This document shows positions 42,208 to 51,580 of a DNA stretch of 64,000 bases, in pieces. The notes under the pieces are model-generated. The model was not told where the DNA came from. It worked only from the letters and a program-made list of their open reading frames with translations, and ran no database searches. Positions within the stretch are counted from its first letter, which is position 1; every line of letters begins with the position of its first letter. The DNA comes from Microvirga sp052114605 (GTDB taxonomy: Bacteria > Pseudomonadota > Alphaproteobacteria > Rhizobiales > Beijerinckiaceae), in assembly GCF_052114605.1 (NCBI RefSeq), contig NZ_JBFRFB010000003.1, forward strand, positions 248,001-312,000, in the 5' to 3' direction. The position numbers and the translations under genes are program-made.

Positions 42208-43494
42208 TTACCCCAACGCCGCCAGGGCTTGCGACAGGTCGGCCACCAGGTCGTCCGGGTGCTCGATGCCGATGGAGACCCGGATCGTGGCGTCGGACAC
42301 GCCGAGGCGGTCGCGGGTGGCCTTCGGCACGCCGGAATGGGTGGTCGAGGCCGGATGCGAGATGAGCGATTCGGTTCCGCCCAAGCTCACTGCGAGCTTG
42401 AAGACCTGGAGCGTGTTGAGAACCTTGAAGGCTTCTGCCTCGCCACCCTTCACGTCGAAGGAGAAGGTTGAGCCCGGCGCGTCGCACTGGGATTCATAGA
42501 CCTTCCGCGCGTTCGAGCCTTCCGGCAGATAGGCGAGATGGTGCACCTTCGTGACGCTGGGATGGTCATGCAGGAACTTGGCGACGATCTCGCCGTTGCG
42601 GTTCGCCGCCTGCATGCGCAAGGCCAGGGTTTCGAGCGAGCGGCCAAGCATCCAGCAGGAATGCGGATCGAGTTGGGTGCCGATGGCCGAGCGCAGGAGG
42701 CGGATCGTCCTGATCATGTCCTTGGAACCGAGCGCCGCGCCGGCGATCAGGTCCGAATGGCCGCCGACGTATTTGGTCAGCGAATAGACCGAGATGTCGG
42801 CGCCGTCCTTTAATGGCTTCTGGAAGACCGGGCCGAGCATGGTGTTGTCGCAGACGATCACCGGGCGGTGGCCCTGCGCAGCACCGATCTCGTCGGCCAG
42901 GGTCTTCATGAAGGCAACGTCCACGAGGGTGTTGAGCGGGTTCGAGGGCGTCTCGATCATGATCACCGAAACGCGGCCCTTGGCCTGCGCTTCCTTGGCC
43001 GCCGCGCGCATGCCTGCCTCGTCCACGCCGTCGCCGAAGCCGACCGCGCCGATGCCGAGATTGGCAAGCGTCTTGGCGATCAGGGTCTCCGTGCCGCCAT
43101 AGAGCGGCTGCGAATGAAGGATCACGTCGCCGGGCCTGGCGAAGGCCAGGATCGTGGTGGAGATCGCCGCCATGCCGGAGGAGAAGAGAAGGCCAGCCTC
43201 AGCCTCCTCATAGATCGCGAGACGATCCTCGACGATCTCGGAGTTCGGATGGTTGAAACGCGAATAGACGAGACCTGCTGCCTCACCCTTCGGAGGCTCG
43301 CGCCGGCCCGCCACGTAATCGAAGAATTCCTTGCCGTGCTCGGCGCTGTTGAACACGAAGGTCGAGGTCAGGAAGACCGGCGGCTTCACCGCGCCTTCCG
43401 ACAGGGTCGGATCGTAGCCGTAGCCCAGCATGAGGGTCTCGGGCTTCAGCTTGTGATTCCCGATGCGGTCCTTGTGATAACGGTTGTTGGCCAT
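42208..43494 (-). CDS. PLP-dependent cystathionine gamma-synthase/lyase family enzyme
   Basis: Cytoplasmic enzyme (428 aa) of the Cys/Met metabolism PLP family. The PLP lysine is Lys241 in SLTKYVGGHSD. Other motifs are YSRFNHPNSEIVEDRL, FSSGMAAIS, and ETPSNPL. ATG 43494 has GGGAGGAC upstream. It could be cystathionine gamma-synthase, methionine gamma-lyase or O-acetylhomoserine sulfhydrylase; sequence alone does not separate these. The length of 428 residues, with the N-terminal NNRYHKDRIGNHKLKPET stretch, is longer than the usual 390-400. Confidence 0.88.
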   Translation of the reverse strand: MANNRYHKDRIGNHKLKPETLMLGYGYDPTLSEGAVKPPVFLTSTFVFNSAEHGKEFFDYVAGRREPPKGEAAGLVYSRFNHPNSEIVEDRLAIYEEAEAGLLFSSGMAAISTTILAFARPGDVILHSQPLYGGTETLIAKTLANLGIGAVGFGDGVDEAGMRAAAKEAQAKGRVSVIMIETPSNPLNTLVDVAFMKTLADEIGAAQGHRPVIVCDNTMLGPVFQKPLKDGADISVYSLTKYVGGHSDLIAGAALGSKDMIRTIRLLRSAIGTQLDPHSCWMLGRSLETLALRMQAANRNGEIVAKFLHDHPSVTKVHHLAYLPEGSNARKVYESQCDAPGSTFSFDVKGGEAEAFKVLNTLQVFKLAVSLGGTESLISHPASTTHSGVPKATRDRLGVSDATIRVSIGIEHPDDLVADLSQALAALG

Positions 43495-43676
43495 GAGTTT
43501 TGTCCTCCCGGATGCTTTTATAGGGCTCTGTTCGAGCCTATCCGGGGATGGAAGGCAAGGCCCCTCCCTGATCCTCGCATACGGACGAAATGAAATATGG
43601 TATGATTTTCGGGTGATGGCTTGTCTCAGGGCCCTCCATTCCGCATCTTCAGCCATGACGAACGAAGGATGAGTGG

Positions 43677-44521
<845 letters not shown>

Positions 44522-44522
<1 letters not shown>

Positions 44523-45043
44523 TGCTCCGTCTTCTCCTGCTCCGGCACGCCAAGGCCGCATGGCCGCCGGGCGTTCTCGATCACGACCGGCCGCTCGCTC
44601 CACGCGGGCAGAGCGCGGCGGCTGCGATGGCCAACTACATGAGGAGCGAGTTCCTCGCGCCTGATCTCGCGCTCGTCTCTCCCGCCCGTCGCACACAGGA
44701 AACCTGGGAAATCGTGCATCCCGTCATTGGCGAGGTTCCAGCCCGCCACGATGGCCGAATTTATGAGGCGCCGGTTGCGCGTCTTCTCACCGTGCTCCAC
44801 GAGGTGGAGGACGCGCGCACGGTTCTGATGATCGGCCACAATCCGGGCTTCGAGGATCTTGCGAGCCTCCTCATCGGCGAGGGCGACATGGAAGGCATTC
44901 TCCGCCTCGGCAGCAAGTATCCGACGGCAGGTCTCGCCGTCATCGATTTCGAGCATGAGAGCTGGTCTCAAGTGACGCGCAAGAGCGGACGCCTTGAACG
45001 CTTCGTGACGCCGAAATCGCTTGGTAACGGTGAGGACGATTAG
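44522..45043 (+). CDS. Histidine phosphatase, SixA-like
   Basis: Cytoplasmic phosphatase (173 aa) of branch 2-like SixA type in the histidine phosphatase family. The catalytic RHA motif with His9 is in LLLLRHAKAAW, the second conserved histidine in MIGHNPGFEDLA. The ATG overlaps the MoxR stop by one base, so it is coupled to it. SixA-like enzymes can dephosphorylate phosphohistidine proteins. Its stop overlaps the convergent acetyltransferase gene by 4 bases. Confidence 0.88.
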
Positions 45044-45555
45044 ATGGCTGAAAACTCGATAGACAGCAGTTCCTCATCATAAAACGTATCGCCGACCCGT
45101 AGCGCCTTGGGTTCGATGCCGTATGGCTTGAAACCGAGGGCATGATAGGTGCGCCTCGCGCTGTCATTGTTGAGGCCGACTGCCGCTTCGAGAATGATCA
45201 CATGCCGCGAAGCCTGCTCGATTACATGCTGGACCAGCTTCCTTCCGAGGCCATAGCCGCGCCAATCCGCATGCACGTAGACGCCCCACATGACGCCCTT
45301 GTGTGAGGCCTTGACCCGGTTGTGGACTGCGAACCCCGCCATGCCGACGAGCCGTTCGCCCACAAAAGCTCCGAAGATCGCATTCTGACCGGCAACAGGG
45401 ATGCGGGAGCGGATCGTCTCCAGCGGCAGATCAACCTCTTCCTCGTAGCTTGAGCCGAAAGCCTCCGGATTCGTGGCGAGCGCCTCGAGCCTCACTTCGC
45501 GGAAGGCTTGCGCGTCAGAGGGCGTCAAAGGGCGGATGATCGGTTGCGTGGTCAT
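45040..45555 (-). CDS. GNAT family N-acetyltransferase
   Basis: Cytoplasmic acetyltransferase (171 aa). The acetyl-CoA binding motif is around GVYVHADWRGYGLGRKLVQHVIEQA (R-x2-G-x-G/A), and the C-terminal strand NNDSARRTYHALGFKPYG is typical. ATG 45555 is preferred over TTG 45567. The amine substrate is unknown. Confidence 0.9.
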   Translation of the reverse strand: MTTQPIIRPLTPSDAQAFREVRLEALATNPEAFGSSYEEEVDLPLETIRSRIPVAGQNAIFGAFVGERLVGMAGFAVHNRVKASHKGVMWGVYVHADWRGYGLGRKLVQHVIEQASRHVIILEAAVGLNNDSARRTYHALGFKPYGIEPKALRVGDTFYDEELLSIEFSAI

Positions 45556-45708
45556 CGGGGCTCGCAAATCTGAGATGGTTTTTGGTGCATCGGGGTATCG
45601 CCCCGGTCAAGGCTTGAACATTGAGAATGAACCAGCCGGCCCTACCATCGTTCTGCCTGAAACATTCCTCCCAATGCTTCAAGCCGACCCGAAGGGGCAA
45701 ACCCTCCT

Positions 45709-46770
45709 ATGATGCTCCAGACCTTTCTTGCGCTCGTCCTTGCCGGGAGCGCGCTCATGCCGGACATGTCGTCGCTCGCCATCGATCCCGGTGCGCGGTT
45801 CCAGCCGGCACGTTACGAGCCCGAGGCGCGACAGGTCTCCAACTGGCGGCTGGAGGCGTTCGATGCCCTGGAGCCGAAGACGGTCGTGACCCTGACGGCC
45901 CTGTTCAAGGCCGAGCGTCCTTTCGTGACGCGCTGCGTCAAGCTCAACAATTACTGGTGCATCAAAAGCGCCCGCTGGAACGGCGAGCTGGCGAAGGACA
46001 ATGAGGGGCATGTGGGCTTCGCTTCCGCCGATCACGGGGCCGATGCCGCCGCCACCCTGCTGCGGCGCTATTACCTGGAATTCGGCAGGAAGTCGGCCAT
46101 GGACATCGTGCGCCGTTGGGCCCCTGCGGAATGCGGTGTGGCGAGCGGCATCGGCGGCATCGCGGTTCTAGCCGTGCGCGGCATCGGCGGCACGGTTCGG
46201 GCGCAATACCTCGCCTCGCACCGCAAGGGCGGGGCGGTGCGCTATACGGCGAAAGCTAAGCCCGGCGGCAAGCCGGGGCGGGTTTCGCTGGTCATACCCA
46301 TGAAACCGAAGACGCCCCAGCTCCGGGCGCCCGGCATCGCGGAGGGAATGGGCGAAAAGCCCAAACCCGCCGATGCAAGACCCCTTGTTGCGCAACGCGC
46401 CAAGCCTGCCGCTGCGAAGCGTTCCCGAGAGGCGACGGCTACCGCCTCAGCCCCGCTGAAGCCTCCAGCGGCTTCCGTCTGTGCGCCCGACGAGCAGCGC
46501 TTGCGGAACTATGCGAGCCGCATGGTGGCGAGCCTCAACCTCAAGCCTACGGACGACCTCAAGTTGTTCGAGGCCGACGGCCGACCCTTGCCGAATCTGG
46601 TTCCCGTCATGCTGGCCATGTCCTCATTCGAGCTGGGATCGTTGCGCGCCAGCCCCGGTCTTGTGGAGGCGGCGGTCGAACGGGCCGTCATTAAGGCGCA
46701 GGAGAATGTGAAGGCGTCAGCGCAGAAAGCCGAAGAGGTTCAGAGTGGTCCGCAAAACATCGAGCGATAA
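45709..46770 (+). CDS. Secreted or membrane-anchored protein of unknown function with a phage P5-like motif
   Basis: 353-residue protein. The N-terminus MMLQTFLALVLAGSALMP looks like a short signal or anchor (ATG 45709 and 45712 both possible). Residues 75-145 (KLNNYWCIKSARWNGELAKDNEGHVGFASADHGADAA ... IVRRWAP) resemble the NPGNIR...WxGQ...IxRWAP pattern seen in phage structural protein P5-like and cell-wall-interacting proteins; this is a visual resemblance. A Lys/Pro/Ala-rich linker (residues 180-265) follows, then a C-terminal helical part. I do not know its function. Confidence 0.6.
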   Translation: MMLQTFLALVLAGSALMPDMSSLAIDPGARFQPARYEPEARQVSNWRLEAFDALEPKTVVTLTALFKAERPFVTRCVKLNNYWCIKSARWNGELAKDNEGHVGFASADHGADAAATLLRRYYLEFGRKSAMDIVRRWAPAECGVASGIGGIAVLAVRGIGGTVRAQYLASHRKGGAVRYTAKAKPGGKPGRVSLVIPMKPKTPQLRAPGIAEGMGEKPKPADARPLVAQRAKPAAAKRSREATATASAPLKPPAASVCAPDEQRLRNYASRMVASLNLKPTDDLKLFEADGRPLPNLVPVMLAMSSFELGSLRASPGLVEAAVERAVIKAQENVKASAQKAEEVQSGPQNIER

Positions 46771-46903
46771 CAAGATTTTGCTGCCTCGCTACAAACCTGT
46801 GATCAAATCTTGCAGAGAGTTTCTTTGCTGCGGCTAAAACCTATAAAACCCAGCATTCAATCTTGCGCTTGCAAGGCGCCATTGGTTTGGGAGAGGCAGC
46901 AGC

Positions 46904-47326
46904 TTGACCGGAATCTCCATTGAGCAGGTCCGAGATGTCAACGCGGCAATCGGATTCGCCGTAACCTATGTTGCCGCGCATCAACCGTTTGGAGCCTACC
47001 GCGCCGACAAACTGATTGGCTCCATCGTCGGGCAGATTCATCGAGGGCATTACGCGTTTGCGGTCGAAAACGGCGTGATCGTCGGATTTATCGGATGGGC
47101 ATTATGCAGCCCGGATATAGCCAGGGCTTGGATCGAGGAAGGCCAAGCCCCTCGTTCGGAACAATGCCTTGCCGGAGACGTGGCTGTACCTGTCTTCATC
47201 GTCTCCAATCAGAAGCCCGCCTTGCGTGCGCTCGTCAAATACGCGCGTGAGCTCTACAGGGGGAAGCGATATTTAGCTCGCCGGGCCTCTAGAAATGAAA
47301 GGGCTGTTCGTAAGGGCACCGTCTGA
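46904..47326 (+). CDS. Putative HlyC-like toxin-activating lysine acyltransferase
   Basis: Cytoplasmic protein of 140 aa, by pattern related to RTX toxin-activating acyltransferases (HlyC/CyaC, a GNAT-like fold). The segment YAFAVENGVIVGFIGWALCSPDIARAWI aligns by eye with YALLTRDN-PVAYCSWANLSLENEI of HlyC, and the AGD-VAV segment with the SGD motif. His26 is placed like catalytic His23 of HlyC. The catalytic Asp of HlyC (92) falls on a non-acidic residue here, so activity is doubtful. The start is TTG 46904 with GAGAGG upstream. It is the only gene before an RTX protein gene, which is the classic partner. Alternative: an unrelated GNAT. Confidence 0.5.
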   Translation: MTGISIEQVRDVNAAIGFAVTYVAAHQPFGAYRADKLIGSIVGQIHRGHYAFAVENGVIVGFIGWALCSPDIARAWIEEGQAPRSEQCLAGDVAVPVFIVSNQKPALRALVKYARELYRGKRYLARRASRNERAVRKGTV

Positions 47327-47475
47327 CTTCCTGAAAGGAAACTCAATCAAGCGTCAGCGTTCAGACAGAATTTGCGCCCCTGAATCGAAATGTGATAACA
47401 GTGTAAAAGATTCGGTTCTCTGCGTCACTGACACTTTGGAGAATTGTCTTTCATTGACAGGGTAAGAGTGAGAAT

Positions 47476-48810
47476 ATGTCAGTTGTAACATACACATACG
47501 CTGAGTATCTTGCGGCAAGGCCTATTCCTGCCGGTGACAGCATCATCATAGCCGATATGGATGACAAGGTTTTCAATCTGACTGCTGATGAAGTGGCTGA
47601 TTTGAAAAATAATAATGTAATATCGATCGATATCTTAAATGATAAAGTCCTCTTCTCGAGCAGGACTATACAAGCTTTCTTAGATACCAATATCAGCTTT
47701 ACTGAAAGCGACTCTGTCGTCGTCTATGATAACAAAGAGGGGGCGATATTTAGCGCTCAGCAAATAGAGAAGCTTTCGGAGAAGCATGTCGACGAAATTA
47801 TCTCAGGCAATGTTTGGGAATATAATAGCCATTCCGCAGATGTAGCTTTAGCAGTTGTGAATTCTAAACTTCATTATGGTGCAGATGAAAAGCATGAGAT
47901 CCTTGATCTAGGCTCTGCTATTGAGCAGCTGTCGCCAGCTGTGCTGGCGGAGCTTTATCGAAAGGGTTTCGACAGAATTAACGCGAAGGACGATCATTTA
48001 GAGCTTTCTTTGAGTCAGTTCTATGCTCTGAAACTAGCTGATATGCCTCCTAAGGATTCAGGAAAAGATGCTGTCGACGGTGCGATGATTCTCACTGATG
48101 AGGATCAAGTGACATTGAGCGTCAGTTATGCGGAGATGGCCAGTATTAGCAGCAGCGAAATTGCGGGCCTCAAAGCGAAAGGTATTGATTATCTTAATGC
48201 GACGGACGACAGGCTTGCTTTAACCCTCGAACAATACAACGCTTTGGGCGGGGTGAAGCTGGCAGCAGACGATGTCGTGACGATCAGGGCAGCCTCTGAC
48301 ACGGTTTTGGCGAATGATTGCAGCAATTTGATCCTCACTGACAATGCCATTCGCGGCATCGGCAACGGCCTTGCCAACACCCTTACCGGAAATGCCAAGA
48401 ACAACATTCTCTCAGGGCTCGAGGGCAACGACTCCCTTTATGGCGGGCTCGGCAAGGATCAGCTGAGGGGCGGTGCGGGCAAGGACGTCTTCGTCCTCGA
48501 TACCAAGCTCAACAAAAGCACGAATGTCGACAAGGTCCTCGACTTCAAGTCCAAGGATGACAGCTTCTACTTGGACAATAGTATCTTCAAAAAGCTTGGT
48601 TCCGGCACGTTCTCCAAGCCGAAGAAGTTCAAGTCGGATATGTTCGTGGAAGGCACCAAGGCCAAGGATGCGGAAGACCGTATCGTCTATGACAAGAAGT
48701 CTGGGACGCTCTACTATGATGCCGACGGCACGGGGGCGTCGGCCCAGGTGAAGATCGCAACGCTCTCCAATAAGACGAAGCTCTATTACCACGACTTCTT
48801 TGTGATCTGA
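47476..48810 (+). CDS. Modular RTX (hemolysin-type calcium-binding) secreted protein
   Basis: 444-residue protein without an N-terminal signal peptide. RTX nonapeptides lie around residues 302-336 (GGxGxDxL-type: NILSGLEGNDSLYGGLGKDQLRGGAGKDVF). The C-terminus (340-444) is of the M10/serralysin-like beta type that serves type I secretion. The N-terminal 260 residues carry a repeated module with the pattern [I/V]xxLxxxGxDxIxAxDDxLxLxLxQYxAL at 155-185 and 228-257, with weaker copies at 39-69 and 97-117. The N-terminal half is more AT-rich than its surroundings. Likely exported by an unlinked type I secretion system. No pore-forming hydrophobic region is visible. Confidence 0.82.
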   Translation: MSVVTYTYAEYLAARPIPAGDSIIIADMDDKVFNLTADEVADLKNNNVISIDILNDKVLFSSRTIQAFLDTNISFTESDSVVVYDNKEGAIFSAQQIEKLSEKHVDEIISGNVWEYNSHSADVALAVVNSKLHYGADEKHEILDLGSAIEQLSPAVLAELYRKGFDRINAKDDHLELSLSQFYALKLADMPPKDSGKDAVDGAMILTDEDQVTLSVSYAEMASISSSEIAGLKAKGIDYLNATDDRLALTLEQYNALGGVKLAADDVVTIRAASDTVLANDCSNLILTDNAIRGIGNGLANTLTGNAKNNILSGLEGNDSLYGGLGKDQLRGGAGKDVFVLDTKLNKSTNVDKVLDFKSKDDSFYLDNSIFKKLGSGTFSKPKKFKSDMFVEGTKAKDAEDRIVYDKKSGTLYYDADGTGASAQVKIATLSNKTKLYYHDFFVI

Positions 48811-48832
48811 CCTCCAGATCGATGATTGATAC

Positions 48833-48861
48833 GCCCGCCGATGGAACCTCCACCGGCGGGC
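48833..48861 (+). terminator. Rho-independent terminator of the RTX gene
   Basis: GCCCGCCG (48833-48840) pairs with CGGCGGGC (48854-48861). Inside, TGG pairs with CCA, and the loop is AACCT. TTTTCTT follows immediately. It closes the AT-rich islet. Confidence 0.85.
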
Positions 48862-48974
48862 TTTTCTTATGAGCCTTCCCGCCACTGCAATCGGCCGCGA
48901 AGCAGACGGCATGCTTGGCAATTCAGCTTCCGGACCCCATTTGAACTCGAACGCCAACAACGCTCGAGTTCCCG

Positions 48975-50423
48975 GTGCCAATTCTGACTGATCTCGCCTC
49001 CCGCGCCGAGTCCGCTGCGCAATCGCTCTGGGAGGCCTCCGGCCAGCTCGTTCAGCCCTCGCTTCGCCTTGGGGTCACGGGGCTGGCCCGTTCCGGCAAG
49101 ACCGTCTTCACCACCGCTCTCGTCCATCATCTGACGCGGGGCACAAGCCTGCCTGCCTTCCGCGCTTCCGCCGAGGGCCGCATCCGCCGCGCCCATCTGG
49201 CACACCAACCCGACGATGCGATCCCGCGCTTCCCTTATGAAGAGCACATGGCGGCGCTGACGGAGGAGCGCCGCTGGCCGCAATCGACGAGCCGGATCAG
49301 CGAGTTGCGGGTGGATGTTGAATATGAACGCAAGGCCGGATGGCGCTCCGGTCCGGCCTCGCTCGCCCTCGACATCGTCGATTATCCGGGTGAATGGCTG
49401 CTCGACTTGGCTCTTCTCGATGCGGGCTATGCGGAATGGTCGAAGCAGACCATCGAGGCCAGCCGCAAGCGCGACCGCGCCGCCGCCGCAGCTTCCTGGC
49501 ACGAACTCCTGAAGACCTTCGATCCCGCAGGACCGGCGGACGAGATGCAGGCCGCCAAAGCCAGCCTTGCCTTCACTGAGTACCTGACTGCCCTGCGCGC
49601 CGGCGCCGAGGCCGTGGCCACGACCCCGCCGGGGCGTTTCCTCATGCCGGGCGACCTCGCGGGGTCCCCCGCGCTCACCTTCGCCCCCTTGAGGCTGCCG
49701 GAAGGCCAGCCGATTGCGGCAGGCAGTTTCGCTGCCCTGATGGAACGGCGCTTCGAGGCCTACAAGACCCATGTGGTCAGGCCCTTCTTCCGCGATCATT
49801 TCCAGCGCATCGACCGCCAGATCGTGCTCGTCGATGTGCTTGCGGCCATCGATGCGGGGCCTGTCGCCCTGGCCGAGCTGGAAGAGGCGCTCGATCAGGT
49901 GCTCATGGCGTTTCGGACAGGGCGCAACACGCTCCTCTCCCGCCTGTTTTCACCCCGCGCCGATAAGGTGCTGTTCGCGGCCACCAAGGCCGATCACATC
50001 CACCATACCGATCACGACCGCCTCGATGCCGTCCTGCGCCTGCTGGTGAACCGGGCGGCCCGCCGCACGGAAGCGGCGGGTGCGCGGGTCGGCACGGTGG
50101 CGCTCGCCTCCATGCGAGCCACGCGGGAAACGACAATCCGTGAAGGTCGGGAGACGCTCCGCGCCGTCGCGGGCGTGCCGGAGGCCGGTGAGCGGGTCGG
50201 CGGGGAGATTTTCGATGGAGAGACGGAAGCCGCCATCTTCCCAGGCGAGCTGCCGGAATCGGCGGAGGCCATCTTCCACGGCGCCATCGAGCCGGGCTCC
50301 TTCCGTTTCCCGCGCTTCCGTCCGCCGAAACTGCCGGTCGATGCGGCGGGCCGCATGGGGCGGATGCCCCATATCCGTCTCGACCGCGCCCTTGAATTCC
50401 TGCTGGGGGACCGTTTCGCATGA
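48975..50423 (+). CDS. ycjX: YcjX family P-loop protein (DUF463)
   Basis: Cytoplasmic protein (482 aa) of unknown cellular role, annotated as a YcjX-like NTPase. Walker A is GLARSGKT at residues 36-43, followed by the family box LDIVDYPGEWLLDL and a late FAATKADHIHHTDHDRL. Start is GTG 48975, weakly supported by a GAG-containing site. It is coupled through ATGA to the DUF697 gene that follows, a pairing kept across proteobacteria. In E. coli the pair is in the psp-linked region, but here no psp gene is seen. Confidence 0.87.
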   Translation: MPILTDLASRAESAAQSLWEASGQLVQPSLRLGVTGLARSGKTVFTTALVHHLTRGTSLPAFRASAEGRIRRAHLAHQPDDAIPRFPYEEHMAALTEERRWPQSTSRISELRVDVEYERKAGWRSGPASLALDIVDYPGEWLLDLALLDAGYAEWSKQTIEASRKRDRAAAAASWHELLKTFDPAGPADEMQAAKASLAFTEYLTALRAGAEAVATTPPGRFLMPGDLAGSPALTFAPLRLPEGQPIAAGSFAALMERRFEAYKTHVVRPFFRDHFQRIDRQIVLVDVLAAIDAGPVALAELEEALDQVLMAFRTGRNTLLSRLFSPRADKVLFAATKADHIHHTDHDRLDAVLRLLVNRAARRTEAAGARVGTVALASMRATRETTIREGRETLRAVAGVPEAGERVGGEIFDGETEAAIFPGELPESAEAIFHGAIEPGSFRFPRFRPPKLPVDAAGRMGRMPHIRLDRALEFLLGDRFA

Positions 50424-51406
50424 GCCGCCAACCGCGCGCCTTCCGCCTCGACGACCCGAACGTGACCGGCGGTGCCGTCCAGGTCACGGATGAGCCTTTC
50501 GATGCCATCGAGGCTGCCGACGGCATCGTCGTCCCCATGGGCGAACGACGCCGGGCTCCTTGGCTCGGCATCCTTATTTCGGCCCTGTCGGGTCTTCTTC
50601 TCCTCGGTCTTGGTCTCGCCGTTGAGAACCTCGTCAGCGATCTTTACGCCATCGCCCCCTGGCTCGGCTGGGTTGCCCTCGTGCTGGCAATGCTGGCGAG
50701 CTTTGCCTTTCTGGCCATCATCAGTCGGGAGGTCGCCGGCATCTGGCGTGAGCAGAAAATCGAGAAACTGCGCGAGGCGGCTATCGATGCTCTGGCGGTG
50801 AAAGACCACAAGGCCGCCAAAAGCGTTGTCTCGGACCTGCTCAATCTCTATGGCGCCCGCAGCAGTGCCGCTCAAGGCAGTGCCCGCCTGAAGGCTCTGA
50901 GCGACGAGATCATCGATGCGGATGACCGGCTTGCCATCGCCGAGCGCGAGCTTCTGGCACCTCTCGATGCCCAGGCCAAGCGGGCTATCGCCGCCGCCGC
51001 CAAGCAGGTTTCTCTTGTCACGGCGGTCAGCCCCCGCGCCATCGTGGATGTGGCCTTCGTGATCTTTGCCGCCGTGCGGCTGCTCAGGACCTTGGCGCGG
51101 ATCTATGGCGGGCGGCCCGGCCTGTTCGGCTTCCTACGTCTCGCCAAGGCGGCCTTCAACCACCTGGCTGTCACCGGCGGCATGGCCGTGGGCGACAGCC
51201 TCATGCAGCAGGTGCTTGGCTTAGGCCTCGCGGCCCGCATCTCCGCGAAGCTCGGGGAAGGGGTGCTGAACGGCCTGATGACGGCCCGGTTCGGCCTCGC
51301 AGCCCTCTCGGTCTGCCGCCCGCTACCCTTCATTAAGGAGGAGACCCCGAAGATAGGCGATGTGGCTGGAGAACTCGTCAGGCGGGCGGAGAGTGCTGCT
51401 GAGTAA
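50420..51406 (+). CDS. ycjF: YcjF family (DUF697) membrane protein
   Basis: Inner-membrane protein (328 aa) paired with YcjX. The first 45 residues are polar, and two helices at about 48-70 and 78-100 are followed by a long domain (KHHKAAKSVVSDLL-like, ending GKLGEGVLNGLMTARFGLAALSVCRPLPF) that is typical of DUF697/TIGR01620. The ATG overlaps the ycjX stop (ATGA). Function unknown. Confidence 0.87.
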   Translation: MSRQPRAFRLDDPNVTGGAVQVTDEPFDAIEAADGIVVPMGERRRAPWLGILISALSGLLLLGLGLAVENLVSDLYAIAPWLGWVALVLAMLASFAFLAIISREVAGIWREQKIEKLREAAIDALAVKDHKAAKSVVSDLLNLYGARSSAAQGSARLKALSDEIIDADDRLAIAERELLAPLDAQAKRAIAAAAKQVSLVTAVSPRAIVDVAFVIFAAVRLLRTLARIYGGRPGLFGFLRLAKAAFNHLAVTGGMAVGDSLMQQVLGLGLAARISAKLGEGVLNGLMTARFGLAALSVCRPLPFIKEETPKIGDVAGELVRRAESAAE

Positions 51407-51517
51407 AATCTTCCTGAGGTGCGGCAAATCGTTCTGGATTGGCCGTTTTCCGCTAGGAAAGGGGCAAGTTCTCCGAAAGGTCTCTCTTATTAGACAAATC
51501 GGTGACGCTTAATACCG

Positions 51518-51546
51518 TTGTCGCGGAACCTGCTTCCCTATATAGG
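51518..51546 (+). promoter_or_regulatory. Possible sigma-70-type promoter of dksA
   Basis: TTGTCG (51518-51523) and TATAGG (51541-51546) are separated by exactly 17 bases, a fit to an alphaproteobacterial vegetative promoter. The dksA start is at 51581. The match is partial. Confidence 0.4.
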
Positions 51547-51580
51547 GGCGCCACAGTTCATTGGGGAACAATGGCCGCAC

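Noticed and set aside
46771..46903. Possible tRNA or small RNA in the AT-rich gap before the HlyC-like gene
   Set aside because: No cloverleaf or anticodon stem could be drawn, and only imperfect short direct repeats (ATCTTGC-like) are visible.
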